From the NCBI GenBank assembly GCA_017522945.1, contig JAFWXT010000022.1, forward strand, positions 1-64,000: a stretch of 64,000 bases of DNA, written 5' to 3'. Source of the DNA: Clostridia bacterium. GTDB lineage: Bacteria > Bacillota > Clostridia > Christensenellales > Borkfalkiaceae. The notes beneath the pieces were generated by a model. That model had not been told where the DNA came from. It did not search any database and worked only from the letters and a program-made list of their open reading frames with translations. Positions 44,445-53,012 of the stretch are shown one piece after another (positions within the stretch are counted from its first letter, which is position 1; each line of letters opens with the position of its first letter). The translations under genes and the position numbers were made by a program.

Positions 44445-45164
44445 TTAAACCGCAAACACGTGTCTGCCTATAACTACGGTAGTTTTTCTTGAGAATATCC
44501 AACTGCTCGTTGCCGTTACAGGATTGTAATAATAAAGCGCGCCGTATGTTGGATCGTAGCCGTTCATTGCTTCTTTTGCCGCACGGTAACATTGATCGTT
44601 AGGGGTTAAATTTATTTGCCCATCATCAACTGCGGTAAAAGCGTATGGTTGATAAATTACACCCGATATAGTGTTCGGAAAAGAGCTACTTCTAAGCCTA
44701 TTCATAACAACCGCGCCAACCGCTATTTGTCCCGTATAACTTTCTCCACGAGCTTCGCCGTAAATAAGCCTTGCAAGAAGTTGAAGGTCGGCGTTTGAAA
44801 AACCAGTATTGTTAGAAGTGCTACCACCAGAAGAACTTGTACTATAAATACCTAAAGCCTTAAGTGTTTTATCCCCCACTATACCGTCAGCGGTAAGCCC
44901 ATTTTTGCGTTGAAAGTATTTTACCGCTTCTTTAGTTTTCGCACCGAATATGCCGTCAACCGAGCCAGTATAATACCCCCATCTTTTTAGTTTTTGTTGA
45001 ATTAAGCGTACTGTGTCGCCCCTGTTACCCTGTTTATATATTGCAGTAGCAACTATATTTTCAGCGGTCGCACCTTTTACTGCAGAACCAACCGTAAAGC
45101 CTAAACTTAAAAATATAGTGAAAATGCTAAGCGCAATCACAAGGATTTTTATACTTTTTTTCAT
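44445..45164 (-). CDS. sleB: Spore cortex-lytic enzyme SleB
   Basis: 239 residues from ATG 45164, with AAAGGAGG at 7 nt. An N-terminal signal (residues 3-30) leads into a peptidoglycan-binding domain (about 43-105: TVRLIQQKLKRWGYYTGSVDG). A Ser/Gly/Thr linker follows, then the Hydrolase_2 catalytic domain (about 125-238: LLARLIYGEARGESYTGQIA, catalytic Glu137; AVGAVVMNRLRSSSFP). SleB is a lytic transglycosylase that breaks down cortex peptidoglycan during germination. It is paired with ypeB, as in Bacillus. Confidence 0.96.
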   Translation of the reverse strand: MKKSIKILVIALSIFTIFLSLGFTVGSAVKGATAENIVATAIYKQGNRGDTVRLIQQKLKRWGYYTGSVDGIFGAKTKEAVKYFQRKNGLTADGIVGDKTLKALGIYSTSSSGGSTSNNTGFSNADLQLLARLIYGEARGESYTGQIAVGAVVMNRLRSSSFPNTISGVIYQPYAFTAVDDGQINLTPNDQCYRAAKEAMNGYDPTYGALYYYNPVTATSSWIFSRKTTVVIGRHVFAV

Positions 45165-45256
45165 ACTTCCTCCTTTACATATATATAACTGCAAACGAAG
45201 AAGTTTTTGGTTAACCTTGCTTTACGTTTAAACTTAAAAGTATTTTGGCCAACTTT

Positions 45257-45784
45257 TTAACCTTCGTTTACATTATTACCAAGTGAATTTATAAAATCGA
45301 TTATCTTCGACCTGTATTCAATATCTTCGCTACCGATAAAGCAAAGCGGTGGATATACCACGCACCACCAGTTATCGCCCACCCCATCGCCAAGTTCGAT
45401 AATTAAAGCGTCGTAATAGCCTGCTTCAAGCGTAATATCTTCATAAACACGCGTTGGAAAATTTTCTTCACGTATTGATATTTTACACCCATAATTAAAG
45501 CCGTTTTTATTTAAAAACCCATCTATAAGCGCTTTAACGGCACTTTTGTTTTGATTTAAAACACTTATCGCTTCGCTTTTTGAATTGCAATTTTTAACCA
45601 TTGGGGTTAACTTTTCAACCACAATATCGCGAATTTGATACTTAATATTTTGGTCGATTATATCGTTAGAATTTGCGCGGATATGAATACGTAGATACTC
45701 ATTTTTAGGCAGGTTACATCCTAAAAACAATCCGGCACAAACTATTATGCAACAACAAAAAAAAGTTATTCTTAATTTTTTCAT
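45257..45784 (-). CDS. spoIIR: Stage II sporulation protein R
   Basis: 175 residues. The N-terminal signal ends LFLGC, so it may be a lipoprotein. Family signatures are LRIHIRANSNDIIDQNIKYQ, an FPTRVYEDITLEAGYYDALI segment, and GDGVGDNWWCVVYPPLCFI. SpoIIR is made in the forespore under sigma-F and secreted to trigger SpoIIGA to process pro-sigma-E in the mother cell. It is direct evidence of endospore formation. sleB starts 93 nt downstream of the stop in the same direction. AGGGAGG lies before the ATG; no sigma-F promoter was confidently placed. Confidence 0.95.
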   Translation of the reverse strand: MKKLRITFFCCCIIVCAGLFLGCNLPKNEYLRIHIRANSNDIIDQNIKYQIRDIVVEKLTPMVKNCNSKSEAISVLNQNKSAVKALIDGFLNKNGFNYGCKISIREENFPTRVYEDITLEAGYYDALIIELGDGVGDNWWCVVYPPLCFIGSEDIEYRSKIIDFINSLGNNVNEG

Positions 45785-45878
45785 AAAAAAATCCTCCCTA
45801 TTATGACAATATAATTATTATCACAACAAGAAGGTTTTAAACTTATTATTTTATCATTTTTAAATTTGTTTTTTTGCG

Positions 45879-46727
45879 TTAGAATAAATTTAAAATGTAT
45901 TCCGCGATACATTTGGCAACGTTAACACCGGTTATTTTTGAAAGCGCGGTAAAATGAGCGTTTGAATTAACTTCGCAAACAAGCGGACCGTTATCTCCTA
46001 TTAGCAAATCGACTCCCGCAAAATCTGCGCCCAAAACATTACAAGCATTAACGGCAAGCTCTTGATAACTCGTAGGTAAGTTAACCATTTGCATTTTTCC
46101 ACCGCTTGCAACGTTAGACCTAAAATCGCTTTCGTTATACCTAAGCGCGCAGGCAACTACCCTACCGCCGACAACGTAAACCCTATAATCTTTTCCGCAA
46201 GAGTTTTTAATATACTGTTGAAATAAAACTTCGGTATGCCCTATTTTTTTTAAAGTTTCAATCGCTTGCTTGTTATCGTTTACTAAATAAACTTGCTCAC
46301 CAAACGAACCCTTGTTTTGCTTAATTACAAAAGGATAGCAAAGTTCCCTTTCAATATCCCTTAAAAAATTAAAATTTGTAAAGCCAACGGTATTATAGCT
46401 AAATGGCGCTAAAAGAGTTTTAGGCATTTCAATCTTACCAGATAAAGCAAGGTAAGTTTTTGCCTTATCATCACAAGTTTCAATTACTTTTGCGCTATTA
46501 ACGCACCTATAGCCACACTTTTCAAGTTGTTTTGCCAAAAACAAATCCTTATCAAAAAACAAAATTGGCGTTCCGTTACCATTTTCTTTAAGCAATTTTT
46601 TTGCCGTTACGTTTGTTAAAAGCTCAACTTCACCACCCAAACTTAAAAAGGCGTTTTTAAGCTCGGAATATATTTGATTGAATGAATTTGTATTCAAAAA
46701 CTCGTTAACTATTATATAATTTTTCAT
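45879..46727 (-). CDS. RimK-like ATP-grasp ligase
   Basis: 282 residues from ATG 46727 with AGGG at 8 nt, the ribosome-binding site lying within the end of the upstream gene. ATP-grasp features: YPFVIKQNKGSFGEQVYLVN (glycine loop), VLFQQYIK and KDYRVYVVGGRVVACALRY, and the metal-binding end ADFAGVDLLIGDNGPLVCEVN. RimK/LysX/MptN enzymes add amino acids to a carboxyl acceptor; the substrate here is unknown. The preceding phosphodiesterase gene ends 10 nt before this start. Confidence 0.85.
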   Translation of the reverse strand: MKNYIIVNEFLNTNSFNQIYSELKNAFLSLGGEVELLTNVTAKKLLKENGNGTPILFFDKDLFLAKQLEKCGYRCVNSAKVIETCDDKAKTYLALSGKIEMPKTLLAPFSYNTVGFTNFNFLRDIERELCYPFVIKQNKGSFGEQVYLVNDNKQAIETLKKIGHTEVLFQQYIKNSCGKDYRVYVVGGRVVACALRYNESDFRSNVASGGKMQMVNLPTSYQELAVNACNVLGADFAGVDLLIGDNGPLVCEVNSNAHFTALSKITGVNVAKCIAEYILNLF

Positions 46728-46737
46728 AATTAGCACC

Positions 46738-47199
46738 CTATTTTAACAAATTGATATATGCACTCGCCTTGCCGTTTGAAATACAAAGGCAAGCATAGGT
46801 TTTTTGCATTCCGTAATAAGAGCAAGTGCCAGGGTTAATCATTAAAAGCCCATCTTCTTCGCCAACAAATGGAATATGCGTATGCCCAAAAATTACAACG
46901 CTAACCCCCTTTTGCTTAGCATATAACTGCAATCTTAAATAGCCCGACTTTACGCCCTGATTATGCCCGTGAACAAGAAGTATTTTTACCCCATCGATTT
47001 CAACTACTTTTTCATCTATTCCAGTTTGGTCGCAATTTCCTTTAACGTAGAAATAATTTTCATTCTTTTGTATGCTACTAAAAAAGTTATTACCGTCGCC
47101 TGCAAAAAACAATCCGTCGTTTTTGCTTGCGAAGTTTAAAAGCTTTTCAAATGAAGAAAAGTCTCCGTGAACGTCTGAAAACACTATAAAATTTTTCAT
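46738..47199 (-). CDS. YfcE-type metallophosphoesterase
   Basis: 153 residues. The metallophosphoesterase motifs are in order: FSDVHGDFSSFEKLL, FFAGDGNN, VKGNCDQTG, LLVHGHNQG and IFGHTHIPFV. This is the YfcE/MJ0936 phosphodiesterase group; the physiological substrate is unclear. In many Firmicutes such a gene sits beside rdgB. Here rdgB is 2.4 kb upstream with the TIR-LRR gene between them, as if the latter had been inserted into an rdgB-yfcE pair. Confidence 0.9.
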   Translation of the reverse strand: MKNFIVFSDVHGDFSSFEKLLNFASKNDGLFFAGDGNNFFSSIQKNENYFYVKGNCDQTGIDEKVVEIDGVKILLVHGHNQGVKSGYLRLQLYAKQKGVSVVIFGHTHIPFVGEEDGLLMINPGTCSYYGMQKTYACLCISNGKASAYINLLK

Positions 47200-47260
47200 T
47201 TTTTAGTTTTCACCACCTTTTTTAATAGCAATTTATGTAAAAGTTAGTTAAATAAGCCCC

Positions 47261-47280
47261 TAAATAGGTTGATTAACGGC
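47261..47280 (+). repeat. Dispersed intergenic motif, copy 8
   Basis: TAAATAGGTTGATTAACGGC ends 4 nt before the stop codon of the TIR-LRR gene (minus strand), in the gap before the phosphodiesterase gene. Confidence 0.6.
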
Positions 47281-47284
47281 TATT

Positions 47285-49549
47285 TCACACTTTTCCATCA
47301 ACGCAAATAACCGTTACGACTTTTTCGATTAAAGCGTTTTCATCTTCGCATATTTCGGGTAAAAATTTACCCGTTTGTTTAATTTGTTTCCACTCCTGTT
47401 TAGTTCCGCCAAAGTAGATTATGGGCAACTCAAACTCATCTTCATCAAAATAGTTTTCGCCAACTTCGTCAAAGTCTTCGCCTGATTCGTATCCCGCAAC
47501 GCGACTGCTATACAAATCGTTTATAACGTTTTTATTTATAACCTTAAGCGAGTTATTAGCTAAAATTATTTTTTCAACGTAAGGACAATCGTTAGCAATA
47601 CTGTTAAGTTCAATAATTTCCCTATCTATAGCAATAGTAGTTAAATCATGGCACTCACTTATAATCGAGCTTTCAACCCTTTCAATAGGAGTATCACCAG
47701 CTTCAATATAAAGTTGTTCAACAGAACTACTTGTTATCATATTGTTAGAAAAACTACTCAAACTGCCCGGCAAATAAAATGAAGTTATGCTTGTATTATC
47801 AAACGCAGTATAGCCTATACTTTTAATTTTTGGATTTTCACCAAAATCTACTTTACTAATGCTATCACATAACATAAATGCAGAACTTTCAATCTCTTCA
47901 AGAGTTTTAGGAAAGCTTAATCTTTCAATAGCACTGCACCCCATAAACGCACCAAATCCTATTTTTTGCAATCTTTTACCAAAGCTTATTTCTTGCAAAT
48001 TTTCACAACTGCCAAAAGCATCTAATTCAATAATTTCAAGATTATCTGGCAGTTCAACCTTAACTAAAGAGATGCATCTTGAAAATGCGGATTTTGCAAT
48101 ACTCTTTAACTTGCACCCCTTTTCAAACACAATTTCCCGTAAAGAAGAACAGTTTTCAAATGCTCGTTCACAAATTTTAGTAACGTTAGCCGAAAAAACA
48201 ACCCTTTTCAAGTTTTTGCAACCCTGAAAAGCATTTTCGCCTATTATGATTTCTTGCTCGTTATTGTCACAACTTTCAAAAACAACACTTTCAAGGTTAT
48301 CACAATTAGCAAATGCAAATTTATCAATTCTCGTTATATTTTTGGTTATAAGCGCGCTAACACAGTCATTTTGACAAGCAAACGCCTTTTCTAAAATAGC
48401 CGTTGCTCCATCGCAAGTTTTAATGTTTGCGTTTTGGTCGCAAAAACCGTAAACTATCTCTTTTTGGATTGTTGAATATAAACAATTACTATCAAAGGCA
48501 TATCTCTTTGTAAACTTATAATCAATGGCTTTACCTTCCATAACCATTCTTTCATAGTCGTTAATGCTATGTCTAAAATGCTTAAAGGTAATATTTCTTA
48601 CCCCGCTACCGCTAAACGCGCCCTTATCAATCCTTGTGGTGGAAAGTTTTAGTTCAACACTTTTAAGCTTTTTGCAGTTATAAAAGGCGTACTTACCTAT
48701 TTCTTCAGGTAGTGTACCAACTTCATTTAAACTATCACATTCGGCAAAAGCATAACCGCCAACCAAAAACGTTTCAGATAAATCTACACTTTGTAAACTT
48801 TCGCAACCAAAAAACGCGCGGTCACCAAGCGAAACGTTGCCAAAATTAGCCCTTTCAAGTTGCTTGCAGTTTGCAAAAGCACAGTCGCCAATATGTGAAA
48901 TTCGCTCATTCGTACCGTCAGCGTATTCAGGAATAGTAACGTTAACCAAATCAATATTTCTAACCGCAACCACAGTATCATTTTCAAACTTCAAGCTGTT
49001 TTCACGTTTTAAAAGTCTAATTTTATCCGCTTTAAATTCAGCAGGTGCGCCGTAATCAATAAATAAAACTTTATCGTTAAAGGTAGAGTTTATTATCTCG
49101 ATTTGTTCATTTTCAATCGCACAAGTTTTATTGATTTGTACAATCATTTCGCTTGCAGGAATACTCTTACCGTTTAGCGGAAGATTTATAGATAAATAGT
49201 CCTTACCCTTGTTTTTAACAAAGTTTATTTCTTTAATAACCGAGTGAGATTGCAAAGAATTTTCGCTCAAATAAAATATAACGCCAACACATGAATACTT
49301 GATAATCGCCTCATAGGCAGACTTTTCCCAATCTTTACCCGCAGGAAGCCCACGATCGTACCAAATGTTTACACCCTGTTCTTGAAGGCGCAAAATATCG
49401 GCATAAACCTCTTTATAATCGGCGTGCGAATAGCTAACAAAGTAGTATTCGTCACTTTGAGTATAAGGCATAACGTCAACGGGAAGTTCCCCAAGTGATG
49501 CCGATTTGTTTATAATATCAAGTTTTTGCTGTGTAGTATAATTAGCCAT
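47285..49549 (-). CDS. TIR-domain protein with long BspA-like leucine-rich-repeat region
   Basis: 754 residues, no signal peptide. Residues 35-125 form a TIR domain: YYFVSYSHADYKEVYADILR, then VNIWYDRGLPAGKDW, YLSENSLQSHSVIKEINFV. Glu107 in SVIKEINF aligns with the catalytic Glu of NAD-cleaving TIRs. About residues 195-690 are LRR_5 repeats (AFANC, AFFGC, AFAEC, AFYNC, AFQGC, AFENC, AFSRC, AFGSC, AFMGC units), longer than in the 12830 protein. The TIR is the first domain, the reverse of animal Toll-like receptors. AGGAA precedes the ATG. It lies between rdgB and a phosphodiesterase; no Thoeris or CBASS partner is nearby. Function unknown. Confidence 0.88.
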   Translation of the reverse strand: MANYTTQQKLDIINKSASLGELPVDVMPYTQSDEYYFVSYSHADYKEVYADILRLQEQGVNIWYDRGLPAGKDWEKSAYEAIIKYSCVGVIFYLSENSLQSHSVIKEINFVKNKGKDYLSINLPLNGKSIPASEMIVQINKTCAIENEQIEIINSTFNDKVLFIDYGAPAEFKADKIRLLKRENSLKFENDTVVAVRNIDLVNVTIPEYADGTNERISHIGDCAFANCKQLERANFGNVSLGDRAFFGCESLQSVDLSETFLVGGYAFAECDSLNEVGTLPEEIGKYAFYNCKKLKSVELKLSTTRIDKGAFSGSGVRNITFKHFRHSINDYERMVMEGKAIDYKFTKRYAFDSNCLYSTIQKEIVYGFCDQNANIKTCDGATAILEKAFACQNDCVSALITKNITRIDKFAFANCDNLESVVFESCDNNEQEIIIGENAFQGCKNLKRVVFSANVTKICERAFENCSSLREIVFEKGCKLKSIAKSAFSRCISLVKVELPDNLEIIELDAFGSCENLQEISFGKRLQKIGFGAFMGCSAIERLSFPKTLEEIESSAFMLCDSISKVDFGENPKIKSIGYTAFDNTSITSFYLPGSLSSFSNNMITSSSVEQLYIEAGDTPIERVESSIISECHDLTTIAIDREIIELNSIANDCPYVEKIILANNSLKVINKNVINDLYSSRVAGYESGEDFDEVGENYFDEDEFELPIIYFGGTKQEWKQIKQTGKFLPEICEDENALIEKVVTVICVDGKV

Positions 49550-49633
49550 ACTTTTTTCCTATTTAGTATTTTTATCTATCGTAGCAAGATTTGATTTAAA
49601 AAATTAAATACTCGTTTTAAAATTATTTATTGT

Positions 49634-50212
49634 TTATAAAATTTTTTTTAAAAGATCTTGAATGGCGCGCGCCCTATGACTAACCGAATTCTTTTCATCT
49701 TCAGTTGCTATGCCAAAACTTTTACCTAACTCATCTGCGTAAAATATTGGATCGTACCCAAAACCGCCGTTGCCATCTTCAGCAAATAAAATAGAGCCTT
49801 TTACTTCGCCCGTACCCGTAGCAACAACCCCGTTTTTGCCGTAAAGCACAAGCGAACAAACGAACTTCGCACTTCTATCGGTTTTATCGGCTAAAGCTTC
49901 AATTAACATTTTGTTTTTATCCTTTTGCGAAGCATTTTTGCCACCGTATCGCGCGCTATAAATACCGGGCGCACCGTTTAGCGCGTTAACGCACAAACCG
50001 CTATCATCGGCAATAGTTAGTTCACCAGTGTTTTCGTAAACGTATTTTGCTTTTAAAAGCGCGTTCTCATAAAATGTTGTGCCAGTTTCTTCAACTTCAC
50101 CATCAAAGCCGTTATATGGCAATGCATACACTTCAAAACGCCCCTTAAATATTTGTTCAAACTCTTTCAGTTTGCCCCTGTTGTGAGTTGCAATAATAAT
50201 TTTTTTCATCAT
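49634..50212 (-). CDS. rdgB: dITP/XTP pyrophosphatase
   Basis: About 192 residues from ATG 50212 (a second ATG is 3 nt later; the ribosome-binding site is weak). Ham1/RdgB signatures: IIIATHNRGKLKEFEQIF, TGTTFYENALLKAKYV, LTIADDSGLCVNAL, NGAPGIYSARYGG and GFGYDPIFY. It hydrolyses non-canonical purine triphosphates (dITP, XTP), keeping them out of DNA and RNA. Normal length. Confidence 0.95.
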   Translation of the reverse strand: MMKKIIIATHNRGKLKEFEQIFKGRFEVYALPYNGFDGEVEETGTTFYENALLKAKYVYENTGELTIADDSGLCVNALNGAPGIYSARYGGKNASQKDKNKMLIEALADKTDRSAKFVCSLVLYGKNGVVATGTGEVKGSILFAEDGNGGFGYDPIFYADELGKSFGIATEDEKNSVSHRARAIQDLLKKIL

Positions 50213-50378
50213 TCTTTTAAAAATTCCACGCAAGGCAATTATAAAACTTACCTCTTATAATCTTACTTAATAATGTTACAATACAACGTTAAAAATGTCA
50301 AGTAAAAGGAGCAAATAAGCATATTTTCAGCATTTTTTAAATAAAAAACTATTGCTTTTTTGTTACCTTTTTATTATC

Positions 50379-50407
50379 TTGACAAATAAATTTTATTGTA
50401 ATATACT
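50379..50407 (+). promoter_or_regulatory. Sigma-A type promoter for the alpha/beta hydrolase gene
   Basis: TTGACA (50379-50384), 17-nt spacer, TATACT (50402-50407). Otherwise the 237-nt gap between rdgB and this gene holds nothing recognised. Confidence 0.7.
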
Positions 50408-50449
50408 TTTAAGGTAAATAAAATTATGCTTAATATATAGGTTAACGTT

Positions 50450-51412
50450 ATGAATTTACTACTTACTAACTTTTTACAAATTTTACCAAATATACTTATT
50501 ATAATTGCATCAACTATAGTGGCGCTTTTTCTTATAACTTTTATAATAACCTTAATAATTTTTAAAAATGCATTTGGACGCGGAAAAGGCTCGATGGCTG
50601 AAGATAACGAACTTTATAAAGATTATATAGCCGAAATGAAAGAAGGTGGGGAATATTTTTTATCACTTAACCCCGAGCATATTTATATAAACTCCTTTGA
50701 TAATCTTAAACTTCACGCACTTTTTTATGAGCATCCAAATTCAAAAGGCACTATAATTTTGATGCACGGATACCACGGTGAAGGTATTTGTGACTTTGGT
50801 CCTGTTTTTAAACCGTTTATTGAAAAAGGCTATTCAATATTACTTCCCGACCAACGCGCGCATGGTAAAAGCGAAGGAAAATATTTAACCTTTGGCATTT
50901 TTGAAAGCGAAGACTGTTTAGCTTGGGCAAGATTGATTGCTCAAAAGTTTCCAAACCGCCCTATCTCTCTCCACGGTGTTTCAATGGGTGGAGCAACCGT
51001 TTGTATGACTTCTAATTTACAATTACCAAGTGAAGTTAAGCTTATAGTTGACGACTGCGGATACACTTCTCCCTACGCAATCATTTCAAGCGTTAGGAAA
51101 AGTATGAAATTACCACGTTTTCCATTTCAGCTATACGTTGGAATTTTAACAAAAGTTTTTGCTAAATTTTCATTAAAGCAAAAGGATAGTACAGTTTGCG
51201 TAAGCGAATGTAAGTTGCCACAACTATTTATTCACGGTGGTAGCGACAGACTTATTCCAGTTGAAATGGGCAAGCAAATTTACAATAGTTCGTCGGCAAT
51301 TGATAAACGAATTGCTATTGAAGAAAGCGCCGACCACGCTTTAGCATATATGAAAAACAAAGAAAAAATTTCGGTTGATATTGATTATTTTTACGATAAA
51401 TATATGGTTTAA
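50450..51412 (+). CDS. Membrane-anchored alpha/beta hydrolase
   Basis: 320 residues. A membrane helix at about 10-38 is followed by a cap-less hydrolase fold: TIILMHGYHGEGICDFG (oxyanion loop), LLPDQRAHGKSEGKYL, nucleophile motif LHGVSMGGATVCM (GxSxG), acid in LFIHGGSDRLIP and His in SADHALAYM. This is the family of B. subtilis YqkD-like serine hydrolases; the natural substrate is unknown. The ribosome-binding site is weak. Stand-alone gene with promoter and a strong terminator. Confidence 0.88.
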   Translation: MNLLLTNFLQILPNILIIIASTIVALFLITFIITLIIFKNAFGRGKGSMAEDNELYKDYIAEMKEGGEYFLSLNPEHIYINSFDNLKLHALFYEHPNSKGTIILMHGYHGEGICDFGPVFKPFIEKGYSILLPDQRAHGKSEGKYLTFGIFESEDCLAWARLIAQKFPNRPISLHGVSMGGATVCMTSNLQLPSEVKLIVDDCGYTSPYAIISSVRKSMKLPRFPFQLYVGILTKVFAKFSLKQKDSTVCVSECKLPQLFIHGGSDRLIPVEMGKQIYNSSSAIDKRIAIEESADHALAYMKNKEKISVDIDYFYDKYMV

Positions 51413-51439
51413 AAGCAATTAACTATAATTTTCACAACT

Positions 51440-51478
51440 AAAAAAGCGTAGTAGCAAATTCGTTACTACGCTTTTTTA
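51440..51478. terminator. Bidirectional rho-independent terminator
   Basis: AAAAAGCGTAGTA pairs with TACTACGCTTTTT around GCAAATTCGT, with T-runs on both strands. It serves the hydrolase and the converging gene 51547-52596. Confidence 0.9.
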
Positions 51479-51546
51479 TTCTCAATTAAACTAGATTATT
51501 TAAGTAGCTAAATAGTTTTTACTATAAACGCTTTTATCTAAAAATT

Positions 51547-52596
51547 TTATTTTTTAAGCAAAACAAATTGTACTATAAAGCATATTAAATTAATAATAAA
51601 TGCGCTCACACTTCCTTCCTCAGCTTTTATTTTGACTATACCTGTAATTACACTAACTATCAAACATACAGCCGTAAAGAATATAGAACTTGTGCCTAAA
51701 AACAATGAAACAATGGCAATTGCCAAATTGGCTAAAATGCCTATTCCCGAAACAATCTTTACACTTTTTGCTTCTTTTGCCTTTTCAAAGGCAACTCTTT
51801 TTTCATAAGCATCAACCTTATTTTTATCTAATGGAATTTTAATTTCGCCCACTTTTTCAATGTAAAAATACATCTTCGTATCAGATACTTCGCCAAAATC
51901 GTCCTTTTCTATACTTATATAAATTTTTAATAAAAATTCACCAATATTTTTTGCTCCAACCGTAAGAATTGTCAAAGGCAACCACGAGCCACTAGGTGAA
52001 CACTTAGAAAACGCCTTCAAATAAGTATTATATACCGTCATATTAGTTTCAGCATTATATTCGGCTAAGAAATTTTTACATATTTTTTTTATTCCGCTAG
52101 TGGTTTCATTTGCCCCCCTTTCCCATGCACCTTTAAGCGAGCCAGGCTTGGATTGTACATTTAACGCTTTATATTCATCCATCGTTAAAACATCACTAAA
52201 CTTATCACCGAAAATGTTAATCAAGTCATTATCGAATACCATCATTTCTGTGTTACCACAATTCCAATAACTAGCTGTTGAAGCAGTATAATCAATAGAA
52301 TAACCAACCGATGCAGTAAATTTATAGGCTTTCATTTCTTTATTTTTTCGATCCTTAATATCAAAGTTTAATAAATCATTAAAAAAAGAATTTTCAGCAC
52401 ATTCAATTTCTTTTTTGCTAAATAAAGTTTTAAATTGATTAGTAAAAACTTGTTTGTTTTCATTTACAATTTTCTTTAAGGTAGAATCCATATCCTCAGA
52501 ATTAAGGAAAAAATCTACATAGGGAAGAAACTCATGATTTTTAATGCTTATTTGCGTCCAACTCATCTTTTGTGTTTGAATAGTATTACTATTCAT
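51547..52596 (-). CDS. Unknown protein with C-terminal membrane helices, controlled by adjacent XRE repressor
   Basis: 349 residues, not recognised. Residues 1-250 are soluble. Residues 282-348 hold about three membrane helices (ILANLAIAIVSLFLGTSSIF, FTAVCLIVSVITGIVKI, FIINLICFIVQFVLL). Segments YKFTASVGYSIDYTAS and SKCSPSGSWLPLTILTV suggest a beta-rich domain. AAAAGGAG directly abuts the ATG at 52596 with no spacer, so either translation is inefficient or the start differs. It has a perfect-consensus promoter (52660-52688) whose 17-bp spacer is a palindrome, facing an XRE regulator gene. It may be a horizontally acquired repressor-effector pair. Confidence 0.7.
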   Translation of the reverse strand: MNSNTIQTQKMSWTQISIKNHEFLPYVDFFLNSEDMDSTLKKIVNENKQVFTNQFKTLFSKKEIECAENSFFNDLLNFDIKDRKNKEMKAYKFTASVGYSIDYTASTASYWNCGNTEMMVFDNDLINIFGDKFSDVLTMDEYKALNVQSKPGSLKGAWERGANETTSGIKKICKNFLAEYNAETNMTVYNTYLKAFSKCSPSGSWLPLTILTVGAKNIGEFLLKIYISIEKDDFGEVSDTKMYFYIEKVGEIKIPLDKNKVDAYEKRVAFEKAKEAKSVKIVSGIGILANLAIAIVSLFLGTSSIFFTAVCLIVSVITGIVKIKAEEGSVSAFIINLICFIVQFVLLKK

Positions 52597-52659
52597 CTCC
52601 TTTTAATTATTTTACACATAGTGTACAGTAAAAAATATGTAAACCATGTATATATATTT

Positions 52660-52688
52660 ATTATACTAGATAAAATATCTAGTGTCAA
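52660..52688 (-). promoter_or_regulatory. Consensus promoter with palindromic operator as spacer
   Basis: Minus strand: TTGACA (52688-52683), spacer CTAGATATTTTATCTAG (52682-52666), TATAAT (52665-52660). Both hexamers are perfect and the 17-bp spacer is a perfect palindrome with 7-bp arms around TTT. A repressor bound to it would fully block RNA polymerase. Confidence 0.88.
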
Positions 52689-52690
52689 GA

Positions 52691-52715
52691 CATTTTATCT
52701 AGTTTTGTGTATAAT
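52691..52715 (+). promoter_or_regulatory. XRE promoter with operator half-site and leaderless start
   Basis: ATTTTATCTAG (52692-52702) repeats one arm of the neighbouring operator and is inverted relative to CTAGATAAAAT at 52666-52676. TATAAT at 52710-52715 lies only 7 nt before the regulator's ATG, so transcription would start at or next to the A of ATG. The -35 region (AAGACA, 52687-52692) is weak. Confidence 0.6.
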
Positions 52716-52722
52716 TTTTAAT

Positions 52723-52923
52723 ATGGATAAGATTTTTTGTAAAAATTTAAAAGATACGCGCAAAGCTTGCTCAATGACGCAAAAACAAGTTGCAGTTAAA
52801 TTGGGCGTAGTTGAAAGTCGCTATGCTAACTGGGAGCAAGGAAGAACAGAACCAAGTATTGAAAGTTTAAGGGCTCTTTGTAAAATATTTAATGTTACTG
52901 CAGATGACTTAATAAACAATTAA
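52723..52923 (+). CDS. Small XRE-family repressor
   Basis: 66 residues, a single helix-turn-helix of the Cro/CI type: NLKDTRKACSMTQKQVAVKL, then GVVESRYANWEQGRTEPSIE and SLRALCKIFNVTADDLINN. The gene begins at ATG 52723, at the predicted transcription start, so the mRNA is likely leaderless. It faces the 51547-52596 gene across the operator pair CTAGATA...TATCTAG. By analogy with phage and mobile-element repressors it should repress that gene and itself; this is inference. Confidence 0.85.
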   Translation: MDKIFCKNLKDTRKACSMTQKQVAVKLGVVESRYANWEQGRTEPSIESLRALCKIFNVTADDLINN

Positions 52924-53012
52924 TTTATCTTTTTATACATATAGATAATACTCACCGATTGTAAAAAAATTTGAAAACTATTTAAAGAAAATAAATTAAA
53001 TAAACTCAAAAA

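Noticed and set aside
47285-49549. Thoeris or CBASS defence system
   Set aside because: A TIR domain is present, but none of the partner genes (ThsA, cyclic-nucleotide synthase, SAVED) lie nearby.
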